Shown here: piece by piece, positions 11,506 to 22,323 of the stretch
How the letters are laid out: each line of letters opens with the position of its first letter
Position numbering within the stretch: position 1 is the first letter of the stretch
Assembly (NCBI RefSeq): GCF_950295315.1
Contig: NW_026647188.1
Coordinates: forward strand, 434,001 to 498,000
Reading direction: 5' to 3'
DNA from: Erinaceus europaeus
Lineage: Eukaryota > Chordata > Mammalia > Eulipotyphla > Erinaceidae
Length of the DNA stretch: 64,000 bases
The notes under the pieces: generated by a model
Database searches by the model: none
Told to the model about the DNA's origin: nothing
Seen by the model: only the letters and a program-made list of their open reading frames with translations
Translations under genes and position numbers: made by a program

Positions 11506-11534
11506 TATAAATATGTAATTTATATTTTTAATGA

Positions 11535-11668
11535 GAGAGAAAGAAAAAGAAAAAACAGAGTACTGCTCAGCTCCAGGTTATGGTGGAGCTGATAATTGAA
11601 CCAGGGACTTCAGAGCCTCAGGCATGAAAGCCTGTGACATGCAGAACCATTATGCTGGCTCCCCAGCA
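11535..11668 (-). repeat. SINE type C
   Basis: GAGTACTGCTCAGCTCCAGG, GATAATTGAACCAGGGACTT and CATGCAGAACCATTATGCTG are the reverse of the type C tail, B box and head. Confidence 0.8.
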
Positions 11669-12384
11669 GGGACAGTGAAAGATAAGGAAGTCAGATGAGT
11701 GACATGCCTGGAGACAATCTGAGTATTCAAGACTATGGGAAGTTCTTAAAAATTGAGAAAAGTGGGCAGTTTGTGTATCACCCAGTAGAGCACTTAAGTT
11801 GCCATGTTGGTAACTTTGGTTCCAACCCCAGTCTCCACCAGCGAGGCGGGGAGGGGGGAAAGTTTTAGAAATAGTAGAACAGTTCTGCACCTCAGTTCTT
11901 CATCTTTGTCTCTACATACATTCAAAATGAATAAATAAAGTAAAGACAGCTGATTATGCTGTTAAGTCCTGTAGCTAATAAAAAAATGACATAAATGATA
12001 TATAAATTATATATGAATAAAATAAATTAAATGAAGACAGCTGATAATGATGATAGAGTCCTATAGCTAATGAGCAGAAGCCACAGCATTAACAACAATG
12101 AAACATCAAGAAGAAAATGACACATTGGCCTCTAGAGGATTTCAAATATTATGAATAGGGTACAGAAAAAGTACAGGTAGTCAATAAATACATAAAAATA
12201 TTACACTTGTTCATTTACTATCTAGGAGGTGCAAAAGAAACTCTAATGTTGATTGTATTTATAAGTAGCATAAAAATGTGCGTCACTATTGAAAAATATA
12301 AAAAAAAACTCCCATGCTCAGTGATTTGGGACTGAAATAATTGTTTCCATCTTTTTTTAAAGAAGATTTTTTTAAGGTGCATTT

Positions 12385-12655
12385 AAAAATTTTTTATTTA
12401 TTTTACCTTTTGTTGCCTTTGTTGTGTTTATTTTTGTAGTTATTATTATTGTTGTCCTTGTTAGATAGGTTAGAGAGAAATGGACAGAGAAGGGGAAGAC
12501 AGAGAGGGGGACAGAAAGCCACCTGCAGACTTGCTTCACCGCCTGTGAAGTGATTCCCCTGCAGGTGGGGAGCTGGGGTCTAGAACCCAGATCATTATGC
12601 CACTCCTTGCATTTCAGCCACATGCCCTTAACCCACTGCTCTACTACCCATCTCC
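12385..12655 (-). repeat. SINE type A
   Basis: TACCTTTTGTTGCCTTTGTT (tail), GACTTGCTTCACCGCCTGTG, CCCCTGCAGGTGGGGAGCTG and CCCTTAACCCACTGCTCTAC (head) make a near full-length minus-strand element. Confidence 0.9.
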
Positions 12656-12691
12656 CTGTTTCTATCTTTTTTATTGCCTTTCTGAGCTTTT

Positions 12692-12945
12692 TAACTTTTT
12701 ATTTATTTATTCTTTTGTGCCCATGTTTAGTTGTAGTTGGTATTCTTGTTGATGTTGGATAGGACAGAGAGAAATGGAGAGAAGAGGGGAAGACAGAGAT
12801 GAGGAGGGAAAGATAGACATCTGCAGACCTGCTTCACCACTTGTGAATAGACTCCACTGCACGTGGGGAGCTGGGATCCTTACACTCGTCCTTCTGCTTT
12901 GTGCCACCTGTGCTTTACCCACTGTGCTACCGCCCGACTCCCGAC
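12692..12945 (-). repeat. SINE type A
   Basis: A second minus-strand copy almost adjoins the previous one: TTTGTGCCCATGTTTAGTTG, GAGGGAAAGATAGACATCTG, CCACTGCACGTGGGGAGCTG, CCCACTGTGCTACCGCCCGA. Confidence 0.9.
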
Positions 12946-14515
12946 CTTAAACTTGTATAATTTTCAGGTGTGGTAGTAGTGTACACAGGTTTTCATTTTT
13001 TAACTATGATAAAAGCATATTCTGACATTTTAGAAATTTTGTACTTTTTATTTTGGAAAATGTGCACTTGCTTGTTTAAAAATGTCACTTCTCTTTGAAA
13101 GACCATTCATTGAATGTTATATTTTCTGAAGTTCTTAGTAGACAGTGTAGCACTAAATCATCCTAAAAAGAGAAAGGGCAGTCAGGTTGAACAGTGACCT
13201 TCATTTCCCCAGGAGGCCAGTTTTGACCTGTGACCTTCTGACGTGCACATGTTGCACAGATACCAGTGTCAGCATAATGAGTGGCTATTCCATGACCATT
13301 TGTCCCCACACTTGGCATCTGTCTGGGAAGTGCTGGGCTAAGGAGTAAAAGGCTAGTAGCTGAGGTCCTATGGTAGTAGAGGTGTCACCTTGAATTTTGC
13401 AGTGAAATGTACTGATCACAGTAATAGCCATCCAGAAATCGGAAATGCGCCATCTTTAGTCTCTGCTACTGTCTCCTCCTGGGCTGACAGCAGACTCAGC
13501 CATGTCCTTGCTCTGGCCCATGGAACATGGACAAATGGGAAGGAGGTAGAGACCTCAGTGGCTGTCTGGCTGTGGGAACTCTTCTTCCAGCATTGAAGAA
13601 GCACAGTGCCACCCTGTAGAGGCTTGGGGAACAGGCAACACACAGAAAGTAGATCCAGTTGAGCTGTTAGCTGCCTGCAGACACATGGGACCTCAGCTAA
13701 TGTAGAGCTGCCCAGAGGAGGCCACCAAGGTTTCATCTGAGCCCTGAGCAAAGAGAGGGGTCATATAAGGCACAGAGTCAGGGATTGATATTTATTATAG
13801 CAATACAATCAACAAGAAGATACATTAAAAGATTCTATAACTACATACATACAGTGAAAGGAATAAGAGAGAGATTTCTGTGAAAAGACTCTCAAACTAG
13901 GATGTAAGAAGGCATCAGGGAAGATGACTCAAATGAAATGAGCTGGATGTGGAATGTTGACATTTTTCATATTGACCCCACTAGACAAACAGTTTAAAAG
14001 AACTGCCTAGTCAGAGGGCTTCATGTCTTCCACCAGGAAGTTTACACATAGATGCCAGGACTGAGAACTAAGTCAAAATCCTGCAAAGGATTAGGAAAAT
14101 AATTGTTGTCAGTTGGATATCATAAACTGACAGGGAAAAGAAAGGGTCAGTTCTTCAAAGGGGAAGACTGGCTGTAGGCATTCCAGCAGACACCCAGGTG
14201 GCCTCACTGATTGCAGACTTCCCAGGGGAGCCCCCAGCAAGGTGCTGAGAGGAGCCCTGAGCCCTTATCAGCTGAGCAGGGTGTAGACAGGGGGCTGTCT
14301 GGATCCTGCTCAGAGAGGCCTGAGATGGTCCATCAGTGAGCCTTTCTGTAGGGGTCACTCTCCTGGCTTGGAATTAGGAGGCTGTCTTCTTTTCATGCCT
14401 GAAATGAAACACAGAGAACTGCTTTAGTCAAATCAGAATCTCATATACTAGCTACCTCTTGATTCCTGAAGAAGTAAGCCAAAGAGTGAATTTCTCCAAG
14501 GAGATAAATACATGA
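12946..14515. other. unique sequence, possibly 3' flank of the minus-strand gene
   Basis: Moderate GC with no repeat body seen. It lies downstream of the last exon of the minus-strand ARHGAP20-like copy, so part could be 3' UTR, but no poly(A) signal was tied to it. ORFs at 13416-13751 and 14155-14358 show no recognised domain. Confidence 0.35.
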
Positions 14516-14517
14516 AG

Positions 14518-14705
14518 GGTCTAAGTGGTGCCCACCTGGTGAGCACACATGCCACAGTGAGCAAGGACATGGGTTCTCGCCCCAGTTCCCACCTTCAAGG
14601 GGGAGGCTTCAGGAGCTGAAAAGCAGAGCTGTAGGTGTCTCTCCCCCTCTGTCTCTCCCTCCTGTCTTAATTTCTGTGTCTAGCAATTAGGTAAATTGAA
14701 TTATT
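14518..14705 (+). repeat. SINE type B
   Basis: GTGGTGCCCACCTGGTGAGC head, CACCTTCAAGGGGGAGGCTT body, GTAGGTGTCTCTCCCCCTCT and a short A-poor end. Confidence 0.75.
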
Positions 14706-15070
14706 ATGAAAAGAATTAAATATAATAAAGCCTAGTCAGCATATAGTAGAAACCTTTCCTCTCTATACAGCAAAAATCTGCAGTCTCCACCCAGACTGTG
14801 CTGCCAGCAGGAGAATGAGTAAAGTCCTGCCATTGTTGGGATGTGATTCTCTTCTCCTGTTTTAAGCAGCCAGAACACCTTGTGTCTCACACAGACTAGT
14901 TGCTCGAATTAATCTCACATGGCCTAGGTTCATCCAGACTCATGGTGTAGATGAGGTGTGTCCAGGAGCCTGGTCACCTTTTAACCACTGGCATCAGTCA
15001 GGAAGGAGGCACCTACATCTAGCAGGAAGGGGACCAGGATGGAGGGCCTCACTTCTCCATGTCTTCCTTG

Positions 15071-15489
15071 TTAAGCTCTTTGTGGTTGCCAGTACAAAGC
15101 ACGGACATGATGCAGGAGAACTGAGTGCTGGTGGCCTTCTCTTTCTGGTGGAGCAGTGGCACAGTCCATGATGTCCTCCACTGCCAGGTTCACAGGGATG
15201 ATGGGGTGGCTCAGGGCATAGTTGTAGAGTGACAGCTTGTGGGTGGCCCTGTCCCCACAACCCATCAAGTATTCAATTATGAGCTCAGAGGCAGTGAGGT
15301 CCAGCAAAGGTGGCCATGAGGGGCCCCTGTGCAGATAATTGAACACGGAGCTCTGCCTGATGCTTTCCACATCATGGAGGGTGGAGACAGTGTCATCCCT
15401 CTGGTCCACAGCCACCAAGATGCTCTTGTGGTGGCCTCTGTCAACAGAGATGCCCAGGGTCCTGGTAGAGTCACCCCCAGTGCAGAGAC
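15071..15489 (-). CDS. terminal exon, family not recognised
   Basis: The acceptor TGTTCACAG precedes GTCTCTGCACTGG at 15489. The phase-1 junction with the 16002-16139 exon is in frame and gives TPGLCTGGDSTRTLG. The reading stays open for 139 codons to TAA at 15071-15073. Landmarks are LGISVDRGHHKSILVAVDQR (residues ~12-31), VSTLHDVESIRQSSVFNYLH and PPLLDLTASELIIEYLMGCG. Another frame, open from about 15165 to a later TGA and containing FSCIMSVLCTGNHKELNK, suggests a possible frameshift near the 3' end. It is not a RhoGAP domain as far as I can see, and no function is claimed. Confidence 0.55.
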
Positions 15490-16001
15490 CTGTGAACATA
15501 GTAGTGGGATTAGCAATGGACAAAGGAGGGGCCCTAGGGAGCTGAGTCAGTGAGAGGATGAAGGACATAGAGAACCAAGGGGCGGAGGGTCTACTTCCTA
15601 ACTGAAACATTTGTAGAGGGACGGATGAAGAAAGCAAATCAAGTCTTTAGTGTAGGAGATGATTCCTGCATATCAGCAGGAAAATCTTTGAGGATTTGAG
15701 AAAGGAGACCTGGACTCCCTACTTTTTATTGATTTGAAGGTGTGTTAACTGGCCTTGTCTTTTTTTTTTTTTTTTTTTGAGAAATAAGATGTTTCTAGAA
15801 ACTTGGAAGTATAATTTATGCTAGGTCACTATTCTGATGTATATTCTGGTCCCATTTCCCCCGTGAGGCTGGTTTTCAGTGTCATGAGCTTGTTTTCAGG
15901 AGGGGAGAAATTTCCAGAGAGGTGGCACTTGCAGCAAAGTGTTCAATTTCCCTCTCCTTTGCTGGTCCTGACCTGGGATCTGGGCTTGAGGAGGAACTAA
16001 C

Positions 16002-16139
16002 CTGGGGTGTCTTCAAATAGCTGCTCCAACAGGAAGGACTCCTGGCAGCTGGAATCCAAGCCAGAGACTTCCTGTTCCTTTGACTGGTCCTCAGTTACAG
16101 GCAGTGGAGCCATTCCATTGTCATGGTGGTATTCACCAT
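16002..16139 (-). CDS. C-terminal linker exon with ESFLLEQL motif
   Basis: The acceptor is CTCTCCATACAG and the donor is CCCAG|GTTAGT. It enters and leaves in phase 1, and the codon rebuilt with the previous exon gives PPADGEYHHDNG. The peptide is acidic and polar (EDQSKEQEVSG, then SCQESFLLEQLFEDTPG). A similar EPFLMEQL string sits between the RA and RhoGAP domains of ARHGAP20 as I recall it, which supports the family call. Confidence 0.6.
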
Positions 16140-16980
16140 CTGTATGGAGAGAAATCCAAGCATATGTTTAGGCTGAGGTGGTTGGGATGAGCCCATCATG
16201 ACCACAGGATTTAGCTAGAGTATGGCAAGGAAGCAGTGTCTTCCAGGGAGACGTGCATGGCTTTCTCTGGGGCTACTGGGTCCTTGCCAATCCTGCCCCC
16301 CACTCCCTCCTTGAGATTGATTTTCAGTGTCATGAGCTTGTTTCATGAAGGAGATATGACATGGCAGGAGGCATATGCAGGAACCCAGCAGGTCCCCTCT
16401 CCCCTGCTGGTCTCCACATTCGAGGCTGCAGGAGTCATGTGCTTCTAATGGAAGCCCCTCCGTGGCTGGCATTTGGCCCACTTCGTGTTCATTCAGATGT
16501 TTGCCACCTACATGGAGAGAAACTGAATCTAGGTCCAGGATGACCATGAAGAGACTCACCTCACTGTAGAAGATGACAGAAGGGCCTTCTTTGGACCATC
16601 TGTGCAAAGAAGGCTGTGTTTCTGTGTCCATGAATCTGACAGGAGACCCTGCCCTAGCATGTGCCCAAGAGAAGAGTTGACAAAGTAAAGAGGAAGATTC
16701 TCTTATACATTCCTATGCCTAGAATGCAATGAATTCCTCATGAGGAAGACCTCTATAGAGCAGCCCTGTCTGCCACAGAGAAGTAAAGAAGCAAGGGCTG
16801 TCATTAGAGCCTGTTACAGAGCAGTGAGTTGGTCAGTGTCTGCTGAATGCATGGAGGCCTATTGCCTGCACTTTTCCCTGTCAGAAGGTATTGAAGCTAA
16901 GCTGGAAACCATTTTCCCTGAGCCTTTGCAGTTAATGTCTCACTCCAGTCAGCCTCTTTGTAGATTGCCCTGACACTCAC

Positions 16981-17047
16981 CTGCAGGTGGCTCTGTGGTT
17001 TCTTCCATCCTGGAACTCACAGACCCCTGATCAGGTTCCTCAAACTC
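16981..17047 (-). CDS. short acidic exon of the ARHGAP20-like copy
   Basis: The 67-bp exon lies between acceptor CTCTCCCAG and donor GCAG|GTGAGT. It starts in phase 0 and ends in phase 1, matching both neighbours. It encodes EFEEPDQGSVSSRMEETTEP followed by PA. Its size and phases make chance less likely, although no domain is present. Confidence 0.55.
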
Positions 17048-17214
17048 CTGGGAGAGAAAGAAGTCAGGGTCACAATAAGCCTATGGAGTGAGCAGTGGAA
17101 CAATATATTTCCCAGCAGCTCTGTTTCCCTAGAGAGAGATAGAGTCCTGTGTCCAGTAACAAAGCTACTTGACCCCTGGGAGTGACTGTGGTTTTGTGTT
17201 GGTATGCATGAGAC

Positions 17215-17667
17215 CCCTTCTGTTTCATTTGGCTTAAATCCCCCCTGCTTAACACTATTCTATTTACATAACCACTTCATTCTATTTACATAACCGCTGT
17301 TAACAAGCACCTCCCTCCAGGGCATTGGTTCAATCCCCACTGTTTCATGATATGTTTTTGCTCCACCCCCCCCTCCTTGTCACACCCTGATCCCCTCTTT
17401 GTCACACTCTGATTTTCACCAGTCACTTTTCTCTCCACCCTCTCTATGTCACATCCTGTTTCCACCCTACTTGGCAAGTATATATAAAGACAGCATTGTG
17501 AGTTTTAGAGTACTGTACTTTGAGTTTAACTTAGCTCGTCTTAGATTGTGCTGCGTCCTGCATGAATAAAGAGATACTGCCTACAACCCAGCCACGAGTC
17601 CCGGGTCGTCTGTTACCGGCCCATGAAGCCAGCGGGGCGAAAACAACATAACCCGTCGAAAACAACA
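17215..17667 (+). mobile_element. solo LTR of an endogenous retrovirus
   Basis: A CCACCCT-rich U3 (CCACCCTCTCTATGTCACAT near 17436-17456) leads to a TATA box (AGTATATATAAAGAC, ~17477-17491), then an AATAAAGAG poly(A) signal at ~17565, then a U5-like end with CGGGTCGTCTGTTACCGGCC and closing CGAAAACAACA. It lies in the intron between the 16981 and 19467 exons of the minus-strand gene, in the opposite orientation. The 5' edge is uncertain. A direct duplication of ATTCTATTTACATAACC occurs at about 17257-17295. No gag or pol remains beside it. Confidence 0.65.
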
Positions 17668-18261
17668 GTTTTGAGTCAACACTGTAGATTTTAGTGAATC
17701 CTTGGATTTTCAGTGCATGTTTAGAAGTGTGTTGACAAGGATATGTGGATTTCTTCCTGCTTGCTTTCTAGACTCGGGATATACACACAGGTAACTCCCA
17801 GCTGATTAAATACTTTTTAATTTAAAATGTCAACTATCTAATCAAATGCTTTGAACTGCCCCCTCCACGTGAGAAGCATTGGCTGGTGTATGAAGAAGCA
17901 GGAAAATGGCATCAATGCTGCAGAGTGAAGGCCAACCCTGATATGATGCAGTTTTCAAATTATGCAAAAGAAGAAATAAAAAAAAGAGGGTTAGGCAGTT
18001 GTGCTGCTAGTTCGGTACACACCTTACCAAGTTCAGAACCCAGGATTGGGTGCCACTGCCCTGCCAGAAAGCCTTATTGACATACTAAGCTGTTAATGAA
18101 GATGAGAAATTAAGGAGGAATTGGTTTGTGATAGATCATTAAAAATGATCCCATCCTAATGCAATAAATAATTGTAAAAAGAGCACACAGTAACCAAGGG
18201 ACATGCAGACAGAATCCATAGGTGTAGTATATCTGTAAGTGGGATCTCATGAGAATAACAT

Positions 18262-18400
18262 AGTGGGACCTCTTAGCATAATGTTTTTGCAAAGAGACTG
18301 TCATGCCTGAGGCTCCAAAGTCCCTGGTTCAATCCCCCAGACCACTATAAGCCATAAGTCAAAGCTGATCAGTGCTCTGGAAAAAAGAAAGAAAGAGAGA
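18262..18400 (+). repeat. SINE type C
   Basis: TTAGCATAATGTTTTTGCAA, CCTGGTTCAATCCCCCAGAC and CAGTGCTCTGGAAAAAAG, with a purine-rich tail. Confidence 0.8.
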
Positions 18401-18420
18401 AACGAAGAAAGAACCCTCCT

Positions 18421-18625
18421 CAGGGCCAGGCAAGGCAGTATACCTAATTAAGCACACACATTACCATGGACAAGGACCCACATTCAACACTTAGGCCCCA
18501 CCTGTAAGGGGAAAACTTCATGAGTAGTTAAGCAGTGCTCTAGGTGACTCTGTGTCTTTCCTTTTCTATCTCCCCATCCCACTCAATTTCTTTCTGTATT
18601 TATCAATAGTAAAACAAACAAAAGA
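18421..18625 (+). repeat. SINE type B
   Basis: GGGCCAGGCAAGGCAGTATACC head, CACCTGTAAGGGGAAAACTT body, TCTCCCCATCCCACTCAATTT and AAAACAAACAAAAG tail. Confidence 0.8.
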
Positions 18626-18919
18626 ACTCCAAGGGAAGAAGATGGTGTCCATACCTGAAAATGGGGAAAGATTTAAGATGGGAAAGAAAAAATATCCAAG
18701 GTCACATGACTGAAAGATTCTAACTTAATGAAAGAAGTACATTTACAAATTGGAGATGATGAGCATGGAACTCTACCCCTATAGTTGTATAAGCTTATTA
18801 ACCATTATTCAGTCACTACTGAAATTGTGGGTAAGAGAGTGTCTTAGTTCCCCATAGTAAATATCTTAGCTAATGTACTGCAATTCCAGAAAACAAATGA
18901 TACTCAGTGTACTTTCTTT

Positions 18920-19168
18920 TGCCACTGGGCTTGGTGGCTGCATCATGACTCCACAGCTCCTGGCTGTCATTGTCTTCTTTTTTCATATTATTTGATAAAG
19001 GGGAAGCAGAATGGGGAGAAAGGGGCATAGACGTAGAGAGACACCTGCAGTACTGCCTCACCACTCATGAACCTCCCCCTGCCACAAGTAGGACTCAGAG
19101 ACTTGAACCCAGGTCATCTTGCATGGTAACATGTGCACTCTACCAGATACACCACTGCCTGGTCCCTC
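18920..19168 (-). repeat. SINE type B
   Basis: GACTCCACAGCTCCTGGCTG, AGAGACACCTGCAGTACTGC, GACTTGAACCCAGGTCATCT and CACCACTGCCTGGTCCC form a reversed full element. Confidence 0.85.
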
Positions 19169-19466
19169 CTAGCTTTCTTTTGATCCAGTAGCATAAAGAA
19201 AACTGAGCTTGTTATTTTCTCTTTAATTAGTAGAGTCACCCATTCCAGGGGGAAATAATCCACAGGGAGCAATGCAAACCACTCTGTATATGCAAGAGAA
19301 TGTTGCATACAGTTTCGACTCCCTTTTTTTGTGTCTATAGAGATGTCTGTAAGTAGGAAAACACATCTTTCTGGATGGTAAGTGTTGGATTCTTCCGTCA
19401 TCTCTAGAGCACTTTCTATGTAAAGCAGGAACATGGGATGTGAGTTCCAGTGTTAGAAACACTCAC

Positions 19467-19530
19467 ACAGTTGCCTTCTGCCTCCTCTAGGATGGTGTCC
19501 AGGTAGTCGAGAACGGCAGTGTAAATTTTT
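19467..19530 (-). CDS. small exon of the ARHGAP20-like copy
   Basis: The acceptor is GAATCCATTAG and the donor is TGT|GTGAGT. The 64-bp block reads KIYTAVLDYLDTILEEAEGN ending in C, an amphipathic helix-like peptide, and finishes in phase 0 to match the next exon. The upstream bases stay open (VTVESIR), so the acceptor choice is provisional. Confidence 0.5.
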
Positions 19531-19759
19531 CTAATGGATTCCACAGTGACCCAAAAGAGAGAAGGAAAAATGATCTGTTAAACTATTTTCAAATGAACTT
19601 GTGTTTGGCTAATCATTTCAGCATTTTTCAATGCTTTTTCAACATAGCAACTTTTTGAAGATATATGCAAGATCTAATGAGAGAAACAGTATGCAAATGT
19701 ATTTCCAGAGAATGAGACAGATCCAAGAAAACATGTCTATGGTGTCAGGTCTCTGAGAC

Positions 19760-19990
19760 CAGGGCTGCAGATCCCATCCTCCTGGCAGCTTTCCTGCCTG
19801 GCGTCCAGGCCAGAACCTCCCTGGGCTGTAGGGCTGGCAGGTATATTTCCTTTGAGAACCAGCCCATGAAGAAATCTGCCCTTAAGTCAGGGCCATTTAA
19901 TACATGGTGCAGGGTGATGTTAGCTCCCATCACAGCGTGGAGAGAAGGGGGACAAGAGCGATGGGCATTGACTGCTAGGACTCTGCATTC
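19760..19990 (-). pseudogene. RA-domain-like block
   Basis: One minus frame carries CRVLAVNAHRS, then MGANITLHHVLNGPDLRADF and FMGWFSKEIYLPALQPREV. This resembles the order of a Ras-association domain: a strand with VLAVNAHS-like residues, then a D-Y-x-L-W-x-x-S-G-K-E segment. In this frame the block is not continuous with the PH C-terminal helix upstream (20032-20073). Either an intron separates them or a frameshift has occurred. Exon borders are not resolved, and it could be a decayed domain. Confidence 0.4.
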
Positions 19991-20031
19991 TGAGAACTTT
20001 AAGATTTGAAATACATGAAATAAGGACATAC

Positions 20032-20073
20032 TCATAAAGCTTGTTGTACCATTGCTCCATCTTCTCAACTGAC
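20032..20073 (-). CDS. PH-domain C-terminal helix exon
   Basis: The acceptor is GATTTCAG and the donor is TATGA|GTATGT. Spliced to the 20548-20684 block it gives FQSVEKMEQWYNKLYEYV, the closing amphipathic helix of a PH domain with its conserved tryptophan (W in EQWYNKL). ARHGAP20 has a comparable EQKDKWLSLLQR helix as I recall. The 42-bp exon preserves the phase. Confidence 0.55.
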
Positions 20074-20289
20074 CTGAAATCAAAGAGAAGGGGAGAAAAA
20101 AAGTTAAAATGCACAAAATTCAAACAAACATATTATAATGCCGGCCAATATAAACAGCATCATTGATTGTTATCGGTGGGACTGTGTGATCCAGGAGGCC
20201 TGTCCTGGTCACTGGGTGCTGAGGGGCCCTGCTCTTTAACAGTTTGCTGGGATGACGAGGAAATCTTCTAAATGGAGGAGAAATTGGGT

Positions 20290-20388
20290 TTGGGATCAGT
20301 TGGTGGTGCGGATGGTTAACTGCACATGCTACCATGCACAAGGACCTGGTTTCAATCCCCGGGTCCCTACTTGCAGAGATCTTAGCAG
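20290..20388 (+). repeat. SINE type B fragment
   Basis: TTGGTGGTGCGGATGGTTAA head, CTACCATGCACAAGGACCTG and GGTTTCAATCCCCGGGTCCC. It stops after CCTACTTGCAGAG. Confidence 0.7.
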
Positions 20389-20547
20389 CTACATGTGTTT
20401 GCCTGAATCAGAGCCATTGGAGGACAATGTAGAGCACAGAGCTGTCCTTGTGGGGGTCAGAGCACATGTGGCTAATAGACCCCCAGATGGAGCTGTGCTA
20501 CCCCTAAGAGTCATGAGGAGACAGGCAGGGCCTGGCTGCAGTCTTAC

Positions 20548-20684
20548 TGAAAAGAGACCACGAAGCTGCGCTCAGCCCAGCCCAGGACCAGTGATGTGTG
20601 GGCTCTCGCGGCTTTCTTCATGCTGGTTCCACCCTCATGTCCATCAGGGGCACCAAGTACTTGATTCTGAAGTGACTCTTGTAC
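20548..20684 (-). pseudogene. PH-domain core exon with frameshift
   Basis: The acceptor is CCCTCTCCAG and the donor is TTTTCA|GTAAGA. It opens as KYKSHFRIKYLVPLMDM (codon shared with the 21009 exon) and closes, in another frame, as HTSLVLGWAERSFVVSF. Both match the ARHGAP20-type PH strands (YxxxFKIKxxxxLTDM and SFVLGWPxxxFVxTF). The exon is 137 bp, against 150 bp and fully open in the plus-strand copy at 61809-61958, so a net loss of 13 bp breaks the frame. The first frame ends at TGA. Confidence 0.6.
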
Positions 20685-20779
20685 CTGGAGAGGGAATAGA
20701 GCACAGCACTGTAAGCTTCTATCCCAGCGATCTGCGAGCATCTGGGTTTCTCCTAAGGAGATGGTGGGTGTGTTTCTTG

Positions 20780-20995
20780 CTTTTAGTCATTTTTTATTGG
20801 GGGATTAATGCTGTATAGTCAACAGTAACTACAATAGTTTGTACATATATAATATTTCTCAGTTTTCCCTGAGAGTTCCCCATAATAATACAACCCCCAC
20901 TAGGCCCTCTGCCATCCTTTTCCAGGACCTGTATTCGCCCCCACTCCTCCACCCCAGAGTTTTTTACTTTGGTGCATTACACCAACTTCAGGTTG
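20780..20995 (-). mobile_element. L1 3'-end fragment
   Basis: TTTTTATTGGGGGATTAATG, CAATAGTTTGTACATATATA, CAACCCCCACTAGGCCCTCT and TACTTTGGTGCATTACACC match the beginning of the 63100-64000 element in the same orientation. It ends about 10-15 bases from the splice donor of the PH exon at 21009. Confidence 0.75.
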
Positions 20996-21008
20996 AGCAG
21001 GTACATAC

Positions 21009-21160
21009 TTTGTGTTGGAGATGAGCAAAACCTTGGAATATAAGATCAGTTGCCTTTTCTGCCACCTCTGACCCTTCTGGAATTTGCCGGAGCCGAAGAA
21101 CTGGATATGGCTATGAGGCAACACTAGGTTCTTCTCTTCTGGACTTCCCTCCTCCACAGA
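21009..21160 (-). CDS. PH-domain N-terminal exon
   Basis: The donor is CACAAA|GTATGT. The frame reads EEKNLVLPHSHIQFFGSGKF, then RWQKRQLILYSKVLLISNTK, the first strands of a PH domain in the style of ARHGAP20 (LxxxxxVxLxxGxQxQERHLFLFxDxLLxAK). Ending in phase 2, it joins the next block to rebuild a lysine codon. The 5' border is unresolved: the frame stays open to 21238, with acceptor-like CAGCAG and TTGCAG at two points. Confidence 0.6.
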
Positions 21161-22323
21161 AGAGCTGCAACACAGCAGACCCACAAGGCAGTTTGTCACT
21201 GGCAGGTGGAACACAGGGGCTCCTGCTGATGTCAGCACTCACAGAGCATTACAGAGGAGTCTAGTTCCCCAGAAGGGCTCAGCAACCCAATTCAGGAGTC
21301 TTGAGCTAGACAGAGCTCCTGTGAGAGTTGAGGTCACTCAGGGCTTGGTGGTAATGGAGGGAAGCTTAAAGGACAGGGCACAGGGCCTGTCATTTCAGTG
21401 TCAGGGGACAAGGAAGTAGCAGAGTCTCAGGACCTGGTAGAAAGGAGACACTGAGAGGGAGTGAGGGGGAGTGAGGGTATAGGGGCCCTGGTGCTTGGTG
21501 CTGGGAGAGGACCTGAGTGGGGGTGAGAGTATTGTGCAGACACCCCATGTCAACAAATCACACTGTAGTGAATTAACACTGACCCCAAAATATAAGGATA
21601 AAAAAATGTAAGGGGACACTAAGAGGTCAAAGGAGAGAGGATGAGAAATGTTTCAAAGAACCAATTCAGGGACACAGGGCCAAGGCCTGAAGGCAGCACA
21701 GTGTCTAGAGTGTTGTGGAGCATAATCAACCCCAAGTATCATTTGCAGTTTTTGCCTCAGTGACTCTGCCTCTCTCCCTACCCATTCCTCTCCCCCTTTT
21801 CATTTCTCTCTGCTTCTTTTTTCTTATTTTTTGTTCTCTCTCTATTCCTTTCTAATAAAAATAATTTTAAACAGATCTATGTGTGACCTATAGGGGTCAG
21901 ATTGCATAGATCCAAGAGTGTGAAGAAGTCATTCCATTGTGGTCTCAGGTTAACATACACACTTAGATAACAGGATTCTGGAAAACTGACTCTAATCTTC
22001 TTTAAGTCAGTCATCACTTTGGGGTTGAGGGGGCCAGGAATCCCATGATCATCCGAGAATAAACCAAACATTCAAATGTTTCTCAACTCAAGGAAGTACT
22101 AAGCTGTTCCTTGGCTGTGCCCATAGTAAGCCCATAGGACTCAGATGCTAACAGTTCAAGCCTGCTCTCTGTCATCAGCAGAAGGGAATCTCATGAGCAC
22201 AATTAACTGTTGATAACTATGGCTGAAGCTGAGTATTCTGTCTGTGGGCATCACACAGAGCACGTCCTGGGACCACCCTCCTCCTCCTCTGCTGGTCACA
22301 CAGGCCATGTGAACAGACTATAC

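Noticed and set aside
15071..15489. RhoGAP domain in the terminal exon
   Set aside because: No G-x-x-R-x-S-G arginine-finger motif or the usual helical landmarks. It is left unassigned.
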